Of a stretch of 63,619 bases of DNA, positions 8,737 to 17,811 are shown in pieces. The position numbers and the translations under genes were made by a program. Location: the NCBI GenBank assembly GCA_964625325.1, contig CAZVBA010000001.1, positions 1 through 63,619 of the forward strand, in the 5' to 3' direction. The DNA comes from CAZILM01 sp964625325. GTDB taxonomy: Bacteria; Patescibacteriota; Saccharimonadia; Saccharimonadales; CAYVSP01. How positions within the stretch are numbered: the stretch's first letter is position 1; every line of letters starts with the position of its first letter. The notes below the pieces were generated by a model, which was not told the origin of the DNA, did no database searches, and saw nothing but the letters and a program-made list of their open reading frames with translations.

Positions 8737-9321
8737 ATGACAACCCCAAAAATAAACAGCAAGCTTTTATTGCTTATTATCGTCTTGGTCCTGGGGCTCG
8801 GCGGTCTAATGGTGGCGCGGCGACATAACAATGCGCAGCCAACCACCCCGGCGCCGACCCAAACCACCTCGGTGGGCACAGACCATAAAGACTATGTCGA
8901 CACAACCGACCTGAAGTACCCGCTGCCAAAGGGTTGGACGACGTTGAGCCAGGCTAAACTTAACGCCCAACAGGCCGTCAGCGGTATTACTAATTCGGCG
9001 ACCGGCGCCGAATTTAGCGTCGCCATTGAGCCCGGCGCGTCGTCGCCGGCCAGCCAGCCAGCTCTGAATAGCGACACGCTGGATGCCCTCAAAAGATTTC
9101 CGAACTTCACACTGGTAACGAATGATTCGCTAACCATTGGCGGCCAAGCCGCTCAACGGTTTGTCTACAAATTGGACGGCCAACCGCCAACCAAAAACGT
9201 TCTGATTGTCAGCTTGCACAACAAGCAGGCGTTCTCACTGTTATTCACCAGCAAGGAAACAGATTTTGACAGTTTGAGCGCCAATCTGTCGCAGATAATA
9301 GCTGGTTACAGTTTCAAATAG
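8737..9321 (+). CDS. Single-pass membrane protein with PsbP-like outer domain
   Basis: A 194-residue protein with an N-terminal membrane anchor (about residues 8-26), a Pro/Thr-rich linker (PTTPAPTQTTS) and a soluble outer domain. The domain begins DLKYPLPKGWTTLSQ and contains GGQAAQRFVYKLDGQ and a closing Leu-rich helix, resembling PsbP-like domains. It is a distant relative in layout of 5818-6453 and 33727-34533. It stands alone, transcribed divergently from the fibre gene and probably without a leader. Function unknown. Confidence 0.65.
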   Translation: MTTPKINSKLLLLIIVLVLGLGGLMVARRHNNAQPTTPAPTQTTSVGTDHKDYVDTTDLKYPLPKGWTTLSQAKLNAQQAVSGITNSATGAEFSVAIEPGASSPASQPALNSDTLDALKRFPNFTLVTNDSLTIGGQAAQRFVYKLDGQPPTKNVLIVSLHNKQAFSLLFTSKETDFDSLSANLSQIIAGYSFK

Positions 9322-9404
9322 CCGACAAGACGCTAATGATAACAACGATTTCCCATCTAGTACAAATTATCATAAAATAAGCTAATGACTGGAGGGAATG
9401 ACTT

Positions 9405-10355
9405 GTGAAATTAGTGGTGCAAATTCCCTGCCTGAATGAGGAAAAAACGCTGCCGCTGGTGTTGAAATCCATCCCCTCTAAGATAGCCGGCATCGATGAG
9501 ATTGAAATTCTGGTGATTGACGACGGCTCGATTGATAAGACCGTCGACGTCGCCAAAAAACTTGGTGTTAAACAGTTTGTCCGCCACGCTGGCAACATGG
9601 GGCTGGCCCGCAGTTTCCAAGACGGCGTCAACCGGGCCCTGGAACTAGGTGCCGACATCGTCGTCAACACCGACGGCGATAACCAATACCCCCAGAACAA
9701 AATCGGCGACCTGGTGCAGCCTATACTGCGCGGTGAAGCCGACATTGTCATTGCCGACCGCCAGACCAGCAAAATCGCTCATTTTTCACTCTTCAAAAAA
9801 CTGCTGCAACGCTTCGGCAGTTGGGTGGTCAATAAAGCTGCCGGTACCAAAGTACCCGATGCCGCCAGCGGCTTCCGGGCCTACTCGCGCAGCTCACTGA
9901 TGCGTCTGAACGTCGTCACCCGTTTCAGCTACTGTATGGAGACTATTATCCAGGCTGGTAATAAACGAATGTGTATTACCAGCGTAGCGGTTGTCACCAA
10001 CGCAAAAACCCGTGAGTCGCGACTGTTTCGCTCGACTTCCCACCACGTTTTCCAATCAGGCAGCGCCATTATCCGGGCCTATATTATGTATAAGCCGTAC
10101 GTTGTCTTTATGACACTCAGCGCCAGCTTTTTTGCTCTTGGTATCGTGCCGTTTGTACGCTACCTCTATTTCTTTCTAAAAGGCACGCATGGAAGCCATC
10201 TGCAATCCCTAATTGTGGGTGTCGTCTTATTGTTCGTGTCGTTCCTATCTCTAACGCTCGGTATACTAGCTGACTTGACCCGTATCAACCGGACGTTGGC
10301 CGAAGACGCCCTGGAACACGCCAAAGAAAACCGCTTTAAAAACAAGTCGCTGTAA
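9405..10355 (+). CDS. GT2 polyprenyl-phosphate glycosyltransferase with C-terminal membrane helices
   Basis: A 316-residue GT-A fold enzyme of the DPM1/GtrB type that should transfer a sugar from a nucleotide sugar to polyprenyl phosphate. The N-terminal IPCLNEEKTLPLVL, VIDDGSIDKT and the metal-binding NTDGDNQYP near residue 88 are visible. Two hydrophobic helices follow at about 228-250 and 266-290. The start is GTG, chosen because of the upstream GGAGGG SD; the resulting protein begins exactly at the fold's first strand. Two bases separate it from the next GT4 gene. Its polyprenyl-linked sugar is a likely donor for the GT-C type proteins nearby. Confidence 0.88.
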   Translation: MKLVVQIPCLNEEKTLPLVLKSIPSKIAGIDEIEILVIDDGSIDKTVDVAKKLGVKQFVRHAGNMGLARSFQDGVNRALELGADIVVNTDGDNQYPQNKIGDLVQPILRGEADIVIADRQTSKIAHFSLFKKLLQRFGSWVVNKAAGTKVPDAASGFRAYSRSSLMRLNVVTRFSYCMETIIQAGNKRMCITSVAVVTNAKTRESRLFRSTSHHVFQSGSAIIRAYIMYKPYVVFMTLSASFFALGIVPFVRYLYFFLKGTHGSHLQSLIVGVVLLFVSFLSLTLGILADLTRINRTLAEDALEHAKENRFKNKSL

Positions 10356-10357
10356 TA

Positions 10358-11617
10358 ATGGCCGAGCGCCGCCAACCAAAAAGAATCTTAATTACTAGTT
10401 CGACCTTCCCGGCCTCGACAACTGATCCGGTACCCGGGTTTGTTAAAGATGAAGCCATTTGGTTGAAAAAGACCTATCCGCATTTAACTATCGATGTGTT
10501 GGCGCCGCACAATGCCTACAGCCACACCAAGTCACTTGTGCGGCGACCGCTTTACGATGAGCACCGCTTCCATTATTTTTGGCCGTTTGGCTTGGAAAAG
10601 CTGGCTGGCCGCGGCATCCAGCCCGCCCTTAAAAACAATAAACTGCTCTATATTGAACTACCGTTTCTGTTTTTCGCCGAGTTTTGGGCGACCTGGCGAT
10701 TAGTGCGCCGGCTTAAACCGGACCTTATCTATGCCCATTGGTTCACACCGCAGGCGATTACCGGTGCTATGGTATCGAAGTTGACTGGCGTGCCGCTGGT
10801 TTTTGACAGCCAGGCATCAGACGTAATAGTCCTCAAAAAGCTGCCACTGGCGCGCCATATGGTGGCCGCCGTTTGCCGGCGGGCCCGGGCCTATACCGTA
10901 CCGTCCCAGCAGACGGCCGACAAATTACTATACTTTGCAACCGCCCGGAATAAAGTCTCGATGACTAAGAAGCTGCACATGATACCGATGGGTACGGCCT
11001 ACCAGCCGCCTCAGGCTGGCAGCCGGCAAGCCTTGCGCCAACAGTACAAACTGGCGGGTAAAAAGACGATTTTATTTATTGGCCGCTTGGTTGATCGCAA
11101 GGGCATCGACATATTGATCCAGGCTTTTGCCAAACTAGCTAAGCAAGATGCGGCCTTGCGACTAGTGATTGCCGGCGACGGCCAGGCCAAGGCTGACTTA
11201 CAAGCCCTGGTTAGCAAGCTGGGCCTGAGTAAAAGCGTCGTTTTTACCGGCTTCATGTCCGGCCAACGCAAATACGCCCTGCTGTCTTTGGTTGATATCG
11301 TCGCCCTGCCCTCAATTAATATCGGCGACTATGCCGAGGGGCTGCCGATTGTTTTTATGGAGGCATTGTCTCACGGCAAAGTCACCGTCATCAGCGACGC
11401 CACCGGTGCCCACGAAGTGGTGCAGCCCGGCCACAATGCTTTTGTGGCGCGAGCCGGCTCGGTAGCCGACCTGAGTGCCAAATTGCGGCTGGCTTTGCAG
11501 GTAATTGAAATGCAGGATAAAAAATTTCTGGCCGCCGTCAAAGTTCTGGCTCGGACCTTTGCCTGGCCCAACATTATCCGCCAGCGTTATGACGCACTGA
11601 TAGACCGGTTCTTATAA
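10358..11617 (+). CDS. GT4-family glycosyltransferase
   Basis: A 419-residue GT-B enzyme. The N-terminal domain starts RILITSSTFPASTTDPVPGFV and contains PDLIYAHWFTPQA. The C-terminal donor domain has FIGRLVDRKGIDILIQAFAK near residue 240 and a GDYAEGLPIVFMEALSHGKV segment near 330 that matches the E-x7-E catalytic motif. It follows the GT2 gene by two bases in an evident operon. Its 3' end overlaps the convergent membrane protein gene by 31 bases. Confidence 0.87.
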   Translation: MAERRQPKRILITSSTFPASTTDPVPGFVKDEAIWLKKTYPHLTIDVLAPHNAYSHTKSLVRRPLYDEHRFHYFWPFGLEKLAGRGIQPALKNNKLLYIELPFLFFAEFWATWRLVRRLKPDLIYAHWFTPQAITGAMVSKLTGVPLVFDSQASDVIVLKKLPLARHMVAAVCRRARAYTVPSQQTADKLLYFATARNKVSMTKKLHMIPMGTAYQPPQAGSRQALRQQYKLAGKKTILFIGRLVDRKGIDILIQAFAKLAKQDAALRLVIAGDGQAKADLQALVSKLGLSKSVVFTGFMSGQRKYALLSLVDIVALPSINIGDYAEGLPIVFMEALSHGKVTVISDATGAHEVVQPGHNAFVARAGSVADLSAKLRLALQVIEMQDKKFLAAVKVLARTFAWPNIIRQRYDALIDRFL

Positions 11618-12558
11618 TAACCGTGGCTTTTTAGAATCAGGTAGCCGCCCAGCAGCACCACGAATGTAGCTGCCCGGTCAATCACGGCAATTGCCAAAAT
11701 TTGGCTGGTATTTAGACTGATTAGTCGGCTGGTGAAGATAAACATGGCTTCGCGCACGCCAATCGCGCCTGGCGTCACGCTCACCAACAGCGACAGCGCC
11801 GAGATAGTAACGTAGAGCGACAGCGAAGCAATTGAGGCGTTGACGTGAACGGCCCGAAATTCAATGTAGGTTATGGCGTAGAGGATTAGAAAGCCGTAGA
11901 CCGTAACCCGATTGAGCCGGGCTATCAGCTTTTTGTCCCGCTTGATGGCCTGCCAACCGTGGACCGAGTTATTGATGTAGGTCGTCAACCGGCCCAAGAA
12001 CGAGGCTCTTTTGGCCAGATCGGCAATTCTATCAATGTTTTTTACCTCAGCCAGGACTAACGAAGCGGTCAACCAGCCGGCAAAGGTAATGTACATAATC
12101 CAGGAGGCCAGATGCAGCTGGGCCTGGATAACAACTAGTGCCAGCAGACCGATGGCGGCGTTGACTATGAAAGTAATAAAGTAAAAGCCGGATAGGGTTG
12201 CCGCAAAGTCGGTGTAGGACAGCCGGTGCTTTTTCTTAAGATAAATGGCCCGGACGCCGGCGCCGCCCAAAAAAGGGCCGAAAAAATTGCCGATGGCCGT
12301 CAGTAGCGCCACATAGAAACTTTCGCGGTCGCCGATATGTTTATCATAAAAATCGAGAGAGTATTTAATGAACAGGCCGTTGTTATAGATTTTGACGACA
12401 TTTAAAGCAACTAGCGCCAGAACGAATAACAGCGGAATGTCCAGCAGCTGTTTGAATGAATGGTAATTGGCAACTAGATACCAACCAAAAATTATTAAGA
12501 CGGCAAAACTAATAAGTCCGGTTAGCTTGGCGGCAATACGTCTGGTGGGCAGATTCAC
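11587..12558 (-). CDS. UPF0104 / lysylphosphatidylglycerol synthase-like membrane protein
   Basis: A 323-residue polytopic protein with about eight helices, matching the AglD/MprF-type membrane domain family. Typical parts are the FFGPFLGGAGVRAIYLKKKH loop near residue 90 and SVTPGAIGVREAMFIF near residue 265. In this family members act as lipid or lipid-linked sugar flippases or as synthase membrane domains. The setting among glycan genes favours a role in handling lipid-linked sugars, which is inference. The start is GTG at 12558. A TACCAT -10-like hexamer (12566-12571) ends seven bases upstream, so it is probably leaderless. Confidence 0.8.
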   Translation of the reverse strand: MNLPTRRIAAKLTGLISFAVLIIFGWYLVANYHSFKQLLDIPLLFVLALVALNVVKIYNNGLFIKYSLDFYDKHIGDRESFYVALLTAIGNFFGPFLGGAGVRAIYLKKKHRLSYTDFAATLSGFYFITFIVNAAIGLLALVVIQAQLHLASWIMYITFAGWLTASLVLAEVKNIDRIADLAKRASFLGRLTTYINNSVHGWQAIKRDKKLIARLNRVTVYGFLILYAITYIEFRAVHVNASIASLSLYVTISALSLLVSVTPGAIGVREAMFIFTSRLISLNTSQILAIAVIDRAATFVVLLGGYLILKSHGYYKNRSISAS

Positions 12559-12565
12559 TAGGCCA

Positions 12566-12610
12566 ATGGTAGCAGTAAAAGTTTTTTGACAAAAGGCGGC
12601 TTGCTATACT
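12566..12610. promoter_or_regulatory. Divergent promoter region between 12558(-) and 12619(+)
   Basis: A minus-strand TACCAT (12566-12571) lies 7 bases before the GTG at 12558. A plus-strand TATACT (12605-12610) lies 8 bases before the ATG at 12619. A TTGACA at 12586-12591 and its overlapping minus-strand TTGTCA give spacers of only 13 and 15 bases, so the -35 assignments are weak. Confidence 0.4.
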
Positions 12611-12618
12611 TAGCGGAT

Positions 12619-13146
12619 ATGATCAAGCGAGTAATGCGGCCGTTGCTACACACCCTGACTGATATACGCCGTTATCAATACCGCCAGGCCGCCAGGTTTG
12701 CCAAAGGTAAAAAGAACCAGGCAATTCTGGAGCTGGGTAGCGGCAAAGCGGTTCGCGGCAAATATTATTACTCGACCAAGCACTTGTTTGACGCCAGCAA
12801 TGACTTTCAGCAAACCGATATCGATAAAAGCTTCGGCCACCCCATCGTTGACGCCACGACTATGAATTATAAAAATCAGTTTGATATTATTATGTGCCTC
12901 AATGTTCTGGAGCACGTTTACGAGTTTCAGAAGGCCGTCAATAATATTCACGCCGCCCTAAAGCCGGGCGGCACGGCCGTCATAGCGGTACCGGTTTTTT
13001 ATCCTTTACACGACGAGCCCGGCGACTACTGGCGCTTTACTGAACACTCACTAAAAAAACTATTGGCCGATTTTAAACGGATCGAGCTGAGGCACAACGG
13101 CAAGCGCGAATTTCCCTTTAGCTATTACGTCGAAGCGACCAAGTAA
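12619..13146 (+). CDS. SAM-dependent class I methyltransferase
   Basis: A 175-residue methyltransferase of the Methyltransf_11 type. Motif I is AILELGSGKA, the acidic turn is DASNDFQQTDI, and FDIIMCLNVLEHV is followed by LKPGGTAVIAVPV, the usual motif order. PGDYWRFTEHSLKKLL is often seen in surface-polysaccharide methyltransferases. The start at 12619 was chosen over an upstream TTG (12586) because the TATACT hexamer ends eight bases before it and the TTG lies in the promoter. It probably methylates a sugar of the surface glycan; the substrate is inferred from neighbours. Confidence 0.82.
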   Translation: MIKRVMRPLLHTLTDIRRYQYRQAARFAKGKKNQAILELGSGKAVRGKYYYSTKHLFDASNDFQQTDIDKSFGHPIVDATTMNYKNQFDIIMCLNVLEHVYEFQKAVNNIHAALKPGGTAVIAVPVFYPLHDEPGDYWRFTEHSLKKLLADFKRIELRHNGKREFPFSYYVEATK

Positions 13147-13147
13147 G

Positions 13148-15238
13148 CTAGAGAGTATGGACGCTGCCGTCGGCTTCAATAATACCTAGTTCGATGGCGT
13201 TGGTTTTGGTTATTGCTTGGCTGGGCGGCGTCAGCAAGGTGCGCTCCAGCTGTTGGTAGCTATAATTAGCAACTTCGGTTAGGCTACCCGGCCGGTAATC
13301 AGCGGCAATATGTGAAGCGTGTTCGCCGTAGACACCAATAACCGGTGTTTTGCCGAGCCGCCTTAAGTGCTGAGACAGTCTAGCCAGTTGGATGCGAGAG
13401 GCTCGGGCTGGGTAGGTATATTGCAGGCCGGCGGCCGGTACATGGCAAAACTCGATGGTTGGCTGGACCAGCTCGTACTGGGCTTGGGCCGTCCAGACCA
13501 CGGCCGCGTTGGCTGGCAGGGCTTGGCAAATGTCCCGGATAGCTGCTAGGCGCGTATCGGTCCGGGTTCTAATAAACGGTCGGCTGGTCTGCAGGGGGGC
13601 CAACAACAGGAAGGCGATCCCCAACCCAACGAAGACTGGTTTAAATTTGAGTCTTGGTAGGCGGTCTTCGATTTCCGATAAAATAAAGACGCCAAATACC
13701 ACCAAGCCTGGTAAAACCACCGGCAAAAACCGGCGCGAGGCCCAAACCTGGTCGGGCACGATACTTGGCTTTAGTAAGTACAAGAAAGCTGTCGTCGCCA
13801 CTACCAAAAAGCCCGCGGCATAGGCGCCATTGCGCCGGTTGTTGGCGCTCAAGCGCCAGCCGGCCAGCGCCAATCCAAACACTCCCAGAGCCGCAATGGC
13901 CGGTCCAATATACCAATTAACCCATTGCGTCGAAATTTCAGCATAGTCGCGCGGTTGCACCGGATAACCGGTGGCGGTTTGAATGCCAGCCACAAAATCG
14001 TTTTGAATCTTCGTATAAGACGTCATCCAGAGCGGTCGGCTCACCAGTAGCAGGGCCACCGCCAATATACCAATCGCCAAGACTTCCTTTTGCCAGAGCC
14101 AGGTCAGTTTATTAAGTAGGCGTTTACCACGCTTGTGACGGCTTAAATACAGCGTGGCCACGCCGGCCAACATCGCAAATATGACCAGGCCGACCTCAAC
14201 TTTCAGCAATTGTCGTTCCAACACAAAATATGGCGTAGACAGGCGAGTTAAGTCCAACCAGCCCAAACCGGCCGTGGCCAGTAGCCCGATCATGAACCAG
14301 CCGGCCTCCAGCCGGGCGTGCGGCCGCTCGGCGACCGGACGGGAAATTAGATAGAACGTGATAAAAGCTATCAGGGCGGCGATGACCGTCAAGGCATCGA
14401 TGCGCGTCAGTAAGCCGGCACCGCTCAGCAAGCCGGCTATAAACCAGAGCCGGAGGCGGTGGCTACTTTGGGCCAGCCAAATTAGTGACAGAGCGCCAAA
14501 GGTCAGCGCCATGGCCAAAGGCTCTGTGTAGATATCGCGCGAGAAGAAAATCAGCGGCAGTGAAACGCTCATCAGGAGTGTGGCCGTAAAGGCCCATTTG
14601 GGCCGCACCAGCAACCTGGCAAAGCCATACAGCGCCAACAGCGCTAGGCCGCCCAGCAACGGCGCCAGATGGAACATTCGGGTCTCGCCGACAACGCGGC
14701 CGGCCAACCCCAGCAAAACCGGTAGCAAATGAAGGCCCTGGGCATACAAACGGCCCGATTGCTGCGGTACGGTTTCAAAGCCCGGACTGGCGCTGTTGAC
14801 AGACCTCAGGTTCTGGAATTCCGGCGGCGCCGCTATTTTAAGGTTGGCATTATGAATAAGGTGAACGGCCGTTACGCTGTAGGTGGCTGGATCACGATCC
14901 GTGAACACGTGTTGCGAGGTATAGCGCATGTTGCCGGCTACCCAAACCACCACTAGCAACAGGATGAGCACATCGAAGCGGCGTCTCTCTTGTCTGGTGC
15001 CGGGCCGCTCGCCGTGGCCGTACTTAAAAATCTGCCAGGCAACTATGGCTGCAGTCAGCAAGCCGAGCGGCCAAACCAGCCAGTTGTGCAGCTGACCCAA
15101 TAACAACAGGAGAATAGCCACGCTACCAAAAGCACCGACCATGGCTGGCAACGCTACCGGAGCGCTTTCGACACCGGCAAACAGGCTCCTTCGCCATGAG
15201 CTCGTCAGAACATCTAACACCGGCCAACGTTGCTTCAT
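13148..15238 (-). CDS. Large polytopic membrane protein, likely GT-C (ArnT/PMT-like) glycosyltransferase
   Basis: A 696-residue protein with an N-terminal block of about twelve membrane helices. The first large outer loop carries TDRDPATYSVTAVHLI, which fits the acidic catalytic motif of GT39-type enzymes. The C-terminal 180 residues after the last helix form an outer domain. Such enzymes use polyprenyl-phosphate sugars on the outer face of the membrane. A TAGAAT hexamer (15250-15255) ends 11 bases before the ATG. It is the first of four GT-C-like genes in this locus. The exact family is uncertain. Confidence 0.65.
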   Translation of the reverse strand: MKQRWPVLDVLTSSWRRSLFAGVESAPVALPAMVGAFGSVAILLLLLGQLHNWLVWPLGLLTAAIVAWQIFKYGHGERPGTRQERRRFDVLILLLVVVWVAGNMRYTSQHVFTDRDPATYSVTAVHLIHNANLKIAAPPEFQNLRSVNSASPGFETVPQQSGRLYAQGLHLLPVLLGLAGRVVGETRMFHLAPLLGGLALLALYGFARLLVRPKWAFTATLLMSVSLPLIFFSRDIYTEPLAMALTFGALSLIWLAQSSHRLRLWFIAGLLSGAGLLTRIDALTVIAALIAFITFYLISRPVAERPHARLEAGWFMIGLLATAGLGWLDLTRLSTPYFVLERQLLKVEVGLVIFAMLAGVATLYLSRHKRGKRLLNKLTWLWQKEVLAIGILAVALLLVSRPLWMTSYTKIQNDFVAGIQTATGYPVQPRDYAEISTQWVNWYIGPAIAALGVFGLALAGWRLSANNRRNGAYAAGFLVVATTAFLYLLKPSIVPDQVWASRRFLPVVLPGLVVFGVFILSEIEDRLPRLKFKPVFVGLGIAFLLLAPLQTSRPFIRTRTDTRLAAIRDICQALPANAAVVWTAQAQYELVQPTIEFCHVPAAGLQYTYPARASRIQLARLSQHLRRLGKTPVIGVYGEHASHIAADYRPGSLTEVANYSYQQLERTLLTPPSQAITKTNAIELGIIEADGSVHTL

Positions 15239-15348
15239 CAGTTACTTGTATTCTAACAAACAACACCTAGAGTGTCGCCTAAGCATTAGAGTCGCTTGAG
15301 ATTTTCGCTAAGACGGCCTATAATTTCAGCCCCATGATAGAAGCTTTA

Positions 15349-15377
15349 TTGCAATATAACAGATATCATGCTAATAT
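15349..15377 (+). promoter_or_regulatory. Promoter of the 15404-17811 secreted-protein operon
   Basis: TTGCAA (15349-15354), a 17-base spacer and TAATAT (15372-15377) predict a start near 15384 and a leader of about 20 bases before the ATG at 15404. Confidence 0.55.
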
Positions 15378-15403
15378 ATTGACAGTTAAATTGAAGATAA
15401 AAA

Positions 15404-15940
15404 ATGCCCAAGCGTAAAAAGACTAGACTCAATAAAAAAGGACTGCTGGTTGCCGCAGCAGTTGTTTTGCTGCTGGGTCTAGGCCTGTACGTCGTGAAGG
15501 CCCGCCCGTTTTCTAAAAAAACACCTACGGCAACCAATCCGGTCAACTACGGCCCTGCGACAGCCCAGGAAAAAAGCGAAACCGAACAGCATAAGAAGGA
15601 CTTAGCCGAAAACCAACCATCATCTACCAGCACAACCGCCGGCAAAACCAACGTTAAGCCGGTTATCACTTATGCTGATCAATATGGGCAAAATGTCGAA
15701 GTTGGCTCCTATGTCGCAGGTATTTTCGAAAACGGCGGCACCTGCCAGCTAACGCTGACCAAAGGTTCGATGAACGTGGAACGTTCAGCTACCGGTGTCA
15801 GTAGTGCGACAACGACTAACTGTCCGACTTTTAGCGTTAAGGTTAGTGACCTAACTCCGGGCGACTGGACCGCAAAAGTTACCTACAGCTCCCAGGCAGC
15901 CGAAGGAACCTCCGATACTAAAGTAATTAGCGTGCACTAA
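15404..15940 (+). CDS. Membrane-anchored hypothetical protein with Ig-like outer domain
   Basis: A 178-residue protein with a basic N-terminus (MPKRKKTRLNKK), one anchor helix at about 14-32, a polar Thr/Ser/Glu-rich linker and an outer domain from about residue 85. The domain has two cysteines (in GGTCQLTL and TNCPTF) and a strand pattern ending DWTAKVTYSSQ, suggesting an Ig-like or CARDB-like sandwich. It is two bases before the next secreted-protein gene, so the two are probably made together. Function unknown. Confidence 0.65.
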   Translation: MPKRKKTRLNKKGLLVAAAVVLLLGLGLYVVKARPFSKKTPTATNPVNYGPATAQEKSETEQHKKDLAENQPSSTSTTAGKTNVKPVITYADQYGQNVEVGSYVAGIFENGGTCQLTLTKGSMNVERSATGVSSATTTNCPTFSVKVSDLTPGDWTAKVTYSSQAAEGTSDTKVISVH

Positions 15941-15942
15941 TT

Positions 15943-17811
15943 ATGGCGGACCGTAAATTATCCAATGGCGGCAAAAGGCCCTGGCTGGTAGTCCTGAGCT
16001 TGGTGTTCGGTCTGATGAGCATAGCGCCGCTAGCCCATGCGCTGTCGGGCAGTGACTTCAACGCCGGGCGCATTATGGATGACACCGTTTTTACGGCCGC
16101 CAACTCCTTAAACGCCACCGAAATCCAGAATTTTCTTAACAGCAAGGTGCCGGTCTGTGATACCTATGGCACGCAACCGATCAACAGCGGTAGCAGCCAA
16201 ACCCGGGCCCAGTGGGCCGCCGCCAACGGCAAACCCCTACCGCCCTATATTTGCCTTAAAGACTACTCCGAAAACATCTCTGCCAAATCGGCCGATGCCT
16301 ATTGCGGTGGTGGTATTGGTAGCGGCCAAAAGACAGCGGCCCAAATTATTAATGATGTCAGTAAGGCCTGCAACATCAGTCCTAAAGTCTTAATAGTCTT
16401 GCTCCAAAAGGAACAAAGCTTGGTAACCGACGACTGGCCGTGGCCCGTCCAGTACCGCTCGGCGACCGGCTATGGTTGCCCGGACACAGCCGCCTGTGAT
16501 TCGACTTACTACGGCTTCTTCAACCAGGTATATAATGCCGCTCGTGTGTTCCAATACTACGCCAAAAACCAATACGGTTACCGACCCAGTCGCAATAATT
16601 CAATTTGGTACAGCCCCGACCACAACTGCGGCGCCAGTGATGTATTCATTCAAAATCAGGCGACTGCCGGTTTGTACAACTACACGCCCTACCAGCCCAA
16701 TGCCGCCGCGCTTAATAACTTATACGGTTCAGGCGACAGTTGCAGCGCCTATGGCAACCGTAATTTCTGGCGACTATACAATGACTGGTTCGGTTCGACT
16801 TTGGCCAATGAAGCCAATTACGTTAGACATATCAAAAAAATGACCTTTGGCAGCCGGCAGCAGCTCTATACCTCAACCGATACTCAGTTATATGTAAATG
16901 CTTGGGGGGACGGCCTTAACGGTGTGCAACGTTCCCTAGTGGCCAAAGCGCCGTTTGGCGAGAGAATTGTCGACTTCGATGTCATCAACGAACCAAACAC
17001 CAATTTGCAGAGCGTCTACCTCGCCACCATAGCCGGCATTTACAAAACCCAGTGGAACGGCACTAGTTATAGTACTTTAACCAAAATCATCACCCAAGCT
17101 AACGTGCTACACGTCGTGGCTAACTACAAAGTGGAGAGCGCTCCAACTTACCGTCTCTACGTCCTGGCTGACGATGGCCCTTATGAATACTGGTGGCGAG
17201 ATGGCACCAGTATTAGCAATGGCTTTCGCTTTTGGAACATTGACCACGGTGTGGCTATCGTCAAGAGCACTGATCCGAGTGGCGCCGACGAACTCTATGT
17301 CGCCACTGGCGGCGCGGTGCTAAGCATGCGTTGGCCGGTGAGTGGTGGTACTGACAATATTGAACGCAAGCTGGTTACGCAGATTCCTAATACCATTGCT
17401 ATCCAAAAACAAACGCTGAGCGACAGCACAGAGCTGCTCTACACTGCCAATAAGAATGGCGTCTATGAAACCTGGTGGAAACCCGGCACCAGCTACAGCA
17501 ACCCTGCTAAAATTGTCAGTGCGCCCAGCGGCCAGACCGTCGTCGCTATCAAGAAGACCATGATCAATGGCTATCAGCAACTCTACGTCGCCGATAGTGG
17601 ACAGGTTATGGAGTACTGGTGGGCGCCGGGTAGCTCTATCCACGGCGGCCAGTTGATAAGAATTACCCAAAACAGCATTTCTGATATCGATAAGACGAGT
17701 ACCGGCAGCATTCAGAATCTCTACACCGCCTATCAGTCATTCGTCTTTGAAACCTGGTGGGGCGACGGCCAGTTGCACAACGGCCCGGCCATCGTCAATC
17801 TTAATAACTAA
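15943..17811 (+). CDS. Secreted protein: actinobacterial-type cell-surface domain plus C-terminal propeller repeats
   Basis: A 622-residue protein with a signal peptide (cleavage near PLAHALSG, residue 35). Residues about 40-290 form a cysteine-containing domain seen in secreted proteins of Actinobacteria, some annotated as hemagglutinin. Markers are ILNDVSKAC-like context, VLLQKEQSLVTDDWPW, YRSATGYGCPDTAACDS, YGFFNQVYNAARVFQYYA and YTPYQPNAAALNNLYG. Residues about 295-622 hold at least five repeats of about 55 residues with a WW motif (EYWWRDGTS, ETWWKPGTS, EYWWAPGSS, ETWWGDG), probably a beta-propeller that binds a ligand such as glycan. It overlaps the convergent gene by 4 bases. Its activity is unknown; the first domain could act on or bind peptidoglycan. 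Confidence 0.72.
   Translation: MADRKLSNGGKRPWLVVLSLVFGLMSIAPLAHALSGSDFNAGRIMDDTVFTAANSLNATEIQNFLNSKVPVCDTYGTQPINSGSSQTRAQWAAANGKPLPPYICLKDYSENISAKSADAYCGGGIGSGQKTAAQIINDVSKACNISPKVLIVLLQKEQSLVTDDWPWPVQYRSATGYGCPDTAACDSTYYGFFNQVYNAARVFQYYAKNQYGYRPSRNNSIWYSPDHNCGASDVFIQNQATAGLYNYTPYQPNAAALNNLYGSGDSCSAYGNRNFWRLYNDWFGSTLANEANYVRHIKKMTFGSRQQLYTSTDTQLYVNAWGDGLNGVQRSLVAKAPFGERIVDFDVINEPNTNLQSVYLATIAGIYKTQWNGTSYSTLTKIITQANVLHVVANYKVESAPTYRLYVLADDGPYEYWWRDGTSISNGFRFWNIDHGVAIVKSTDPSGADELYVATGGAVLSMRWPVSGGTDNIERKLVTQIPNTIAIQKQTLSDSTELLYTANKNGVYETWWKPGTSYSNPAKIVSAPSGQTVVAIKKTMINGYQQLYVADSGQVMEYWWAPGSSIHGGQLIRITQNSISDIDKTSTGSIQNLYTAYQSFVFETWWGDGQLHNGPAIVNLNN

Noticed and set aside
12586..12618. TTG start giving a longer methyltransferase
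   Set aside because: The TTG is part of a TTGACA sequence in the divergent promoter region and the extra residues do not belong to the fold; the ATG at 12619 fits the TATACT hexamer.
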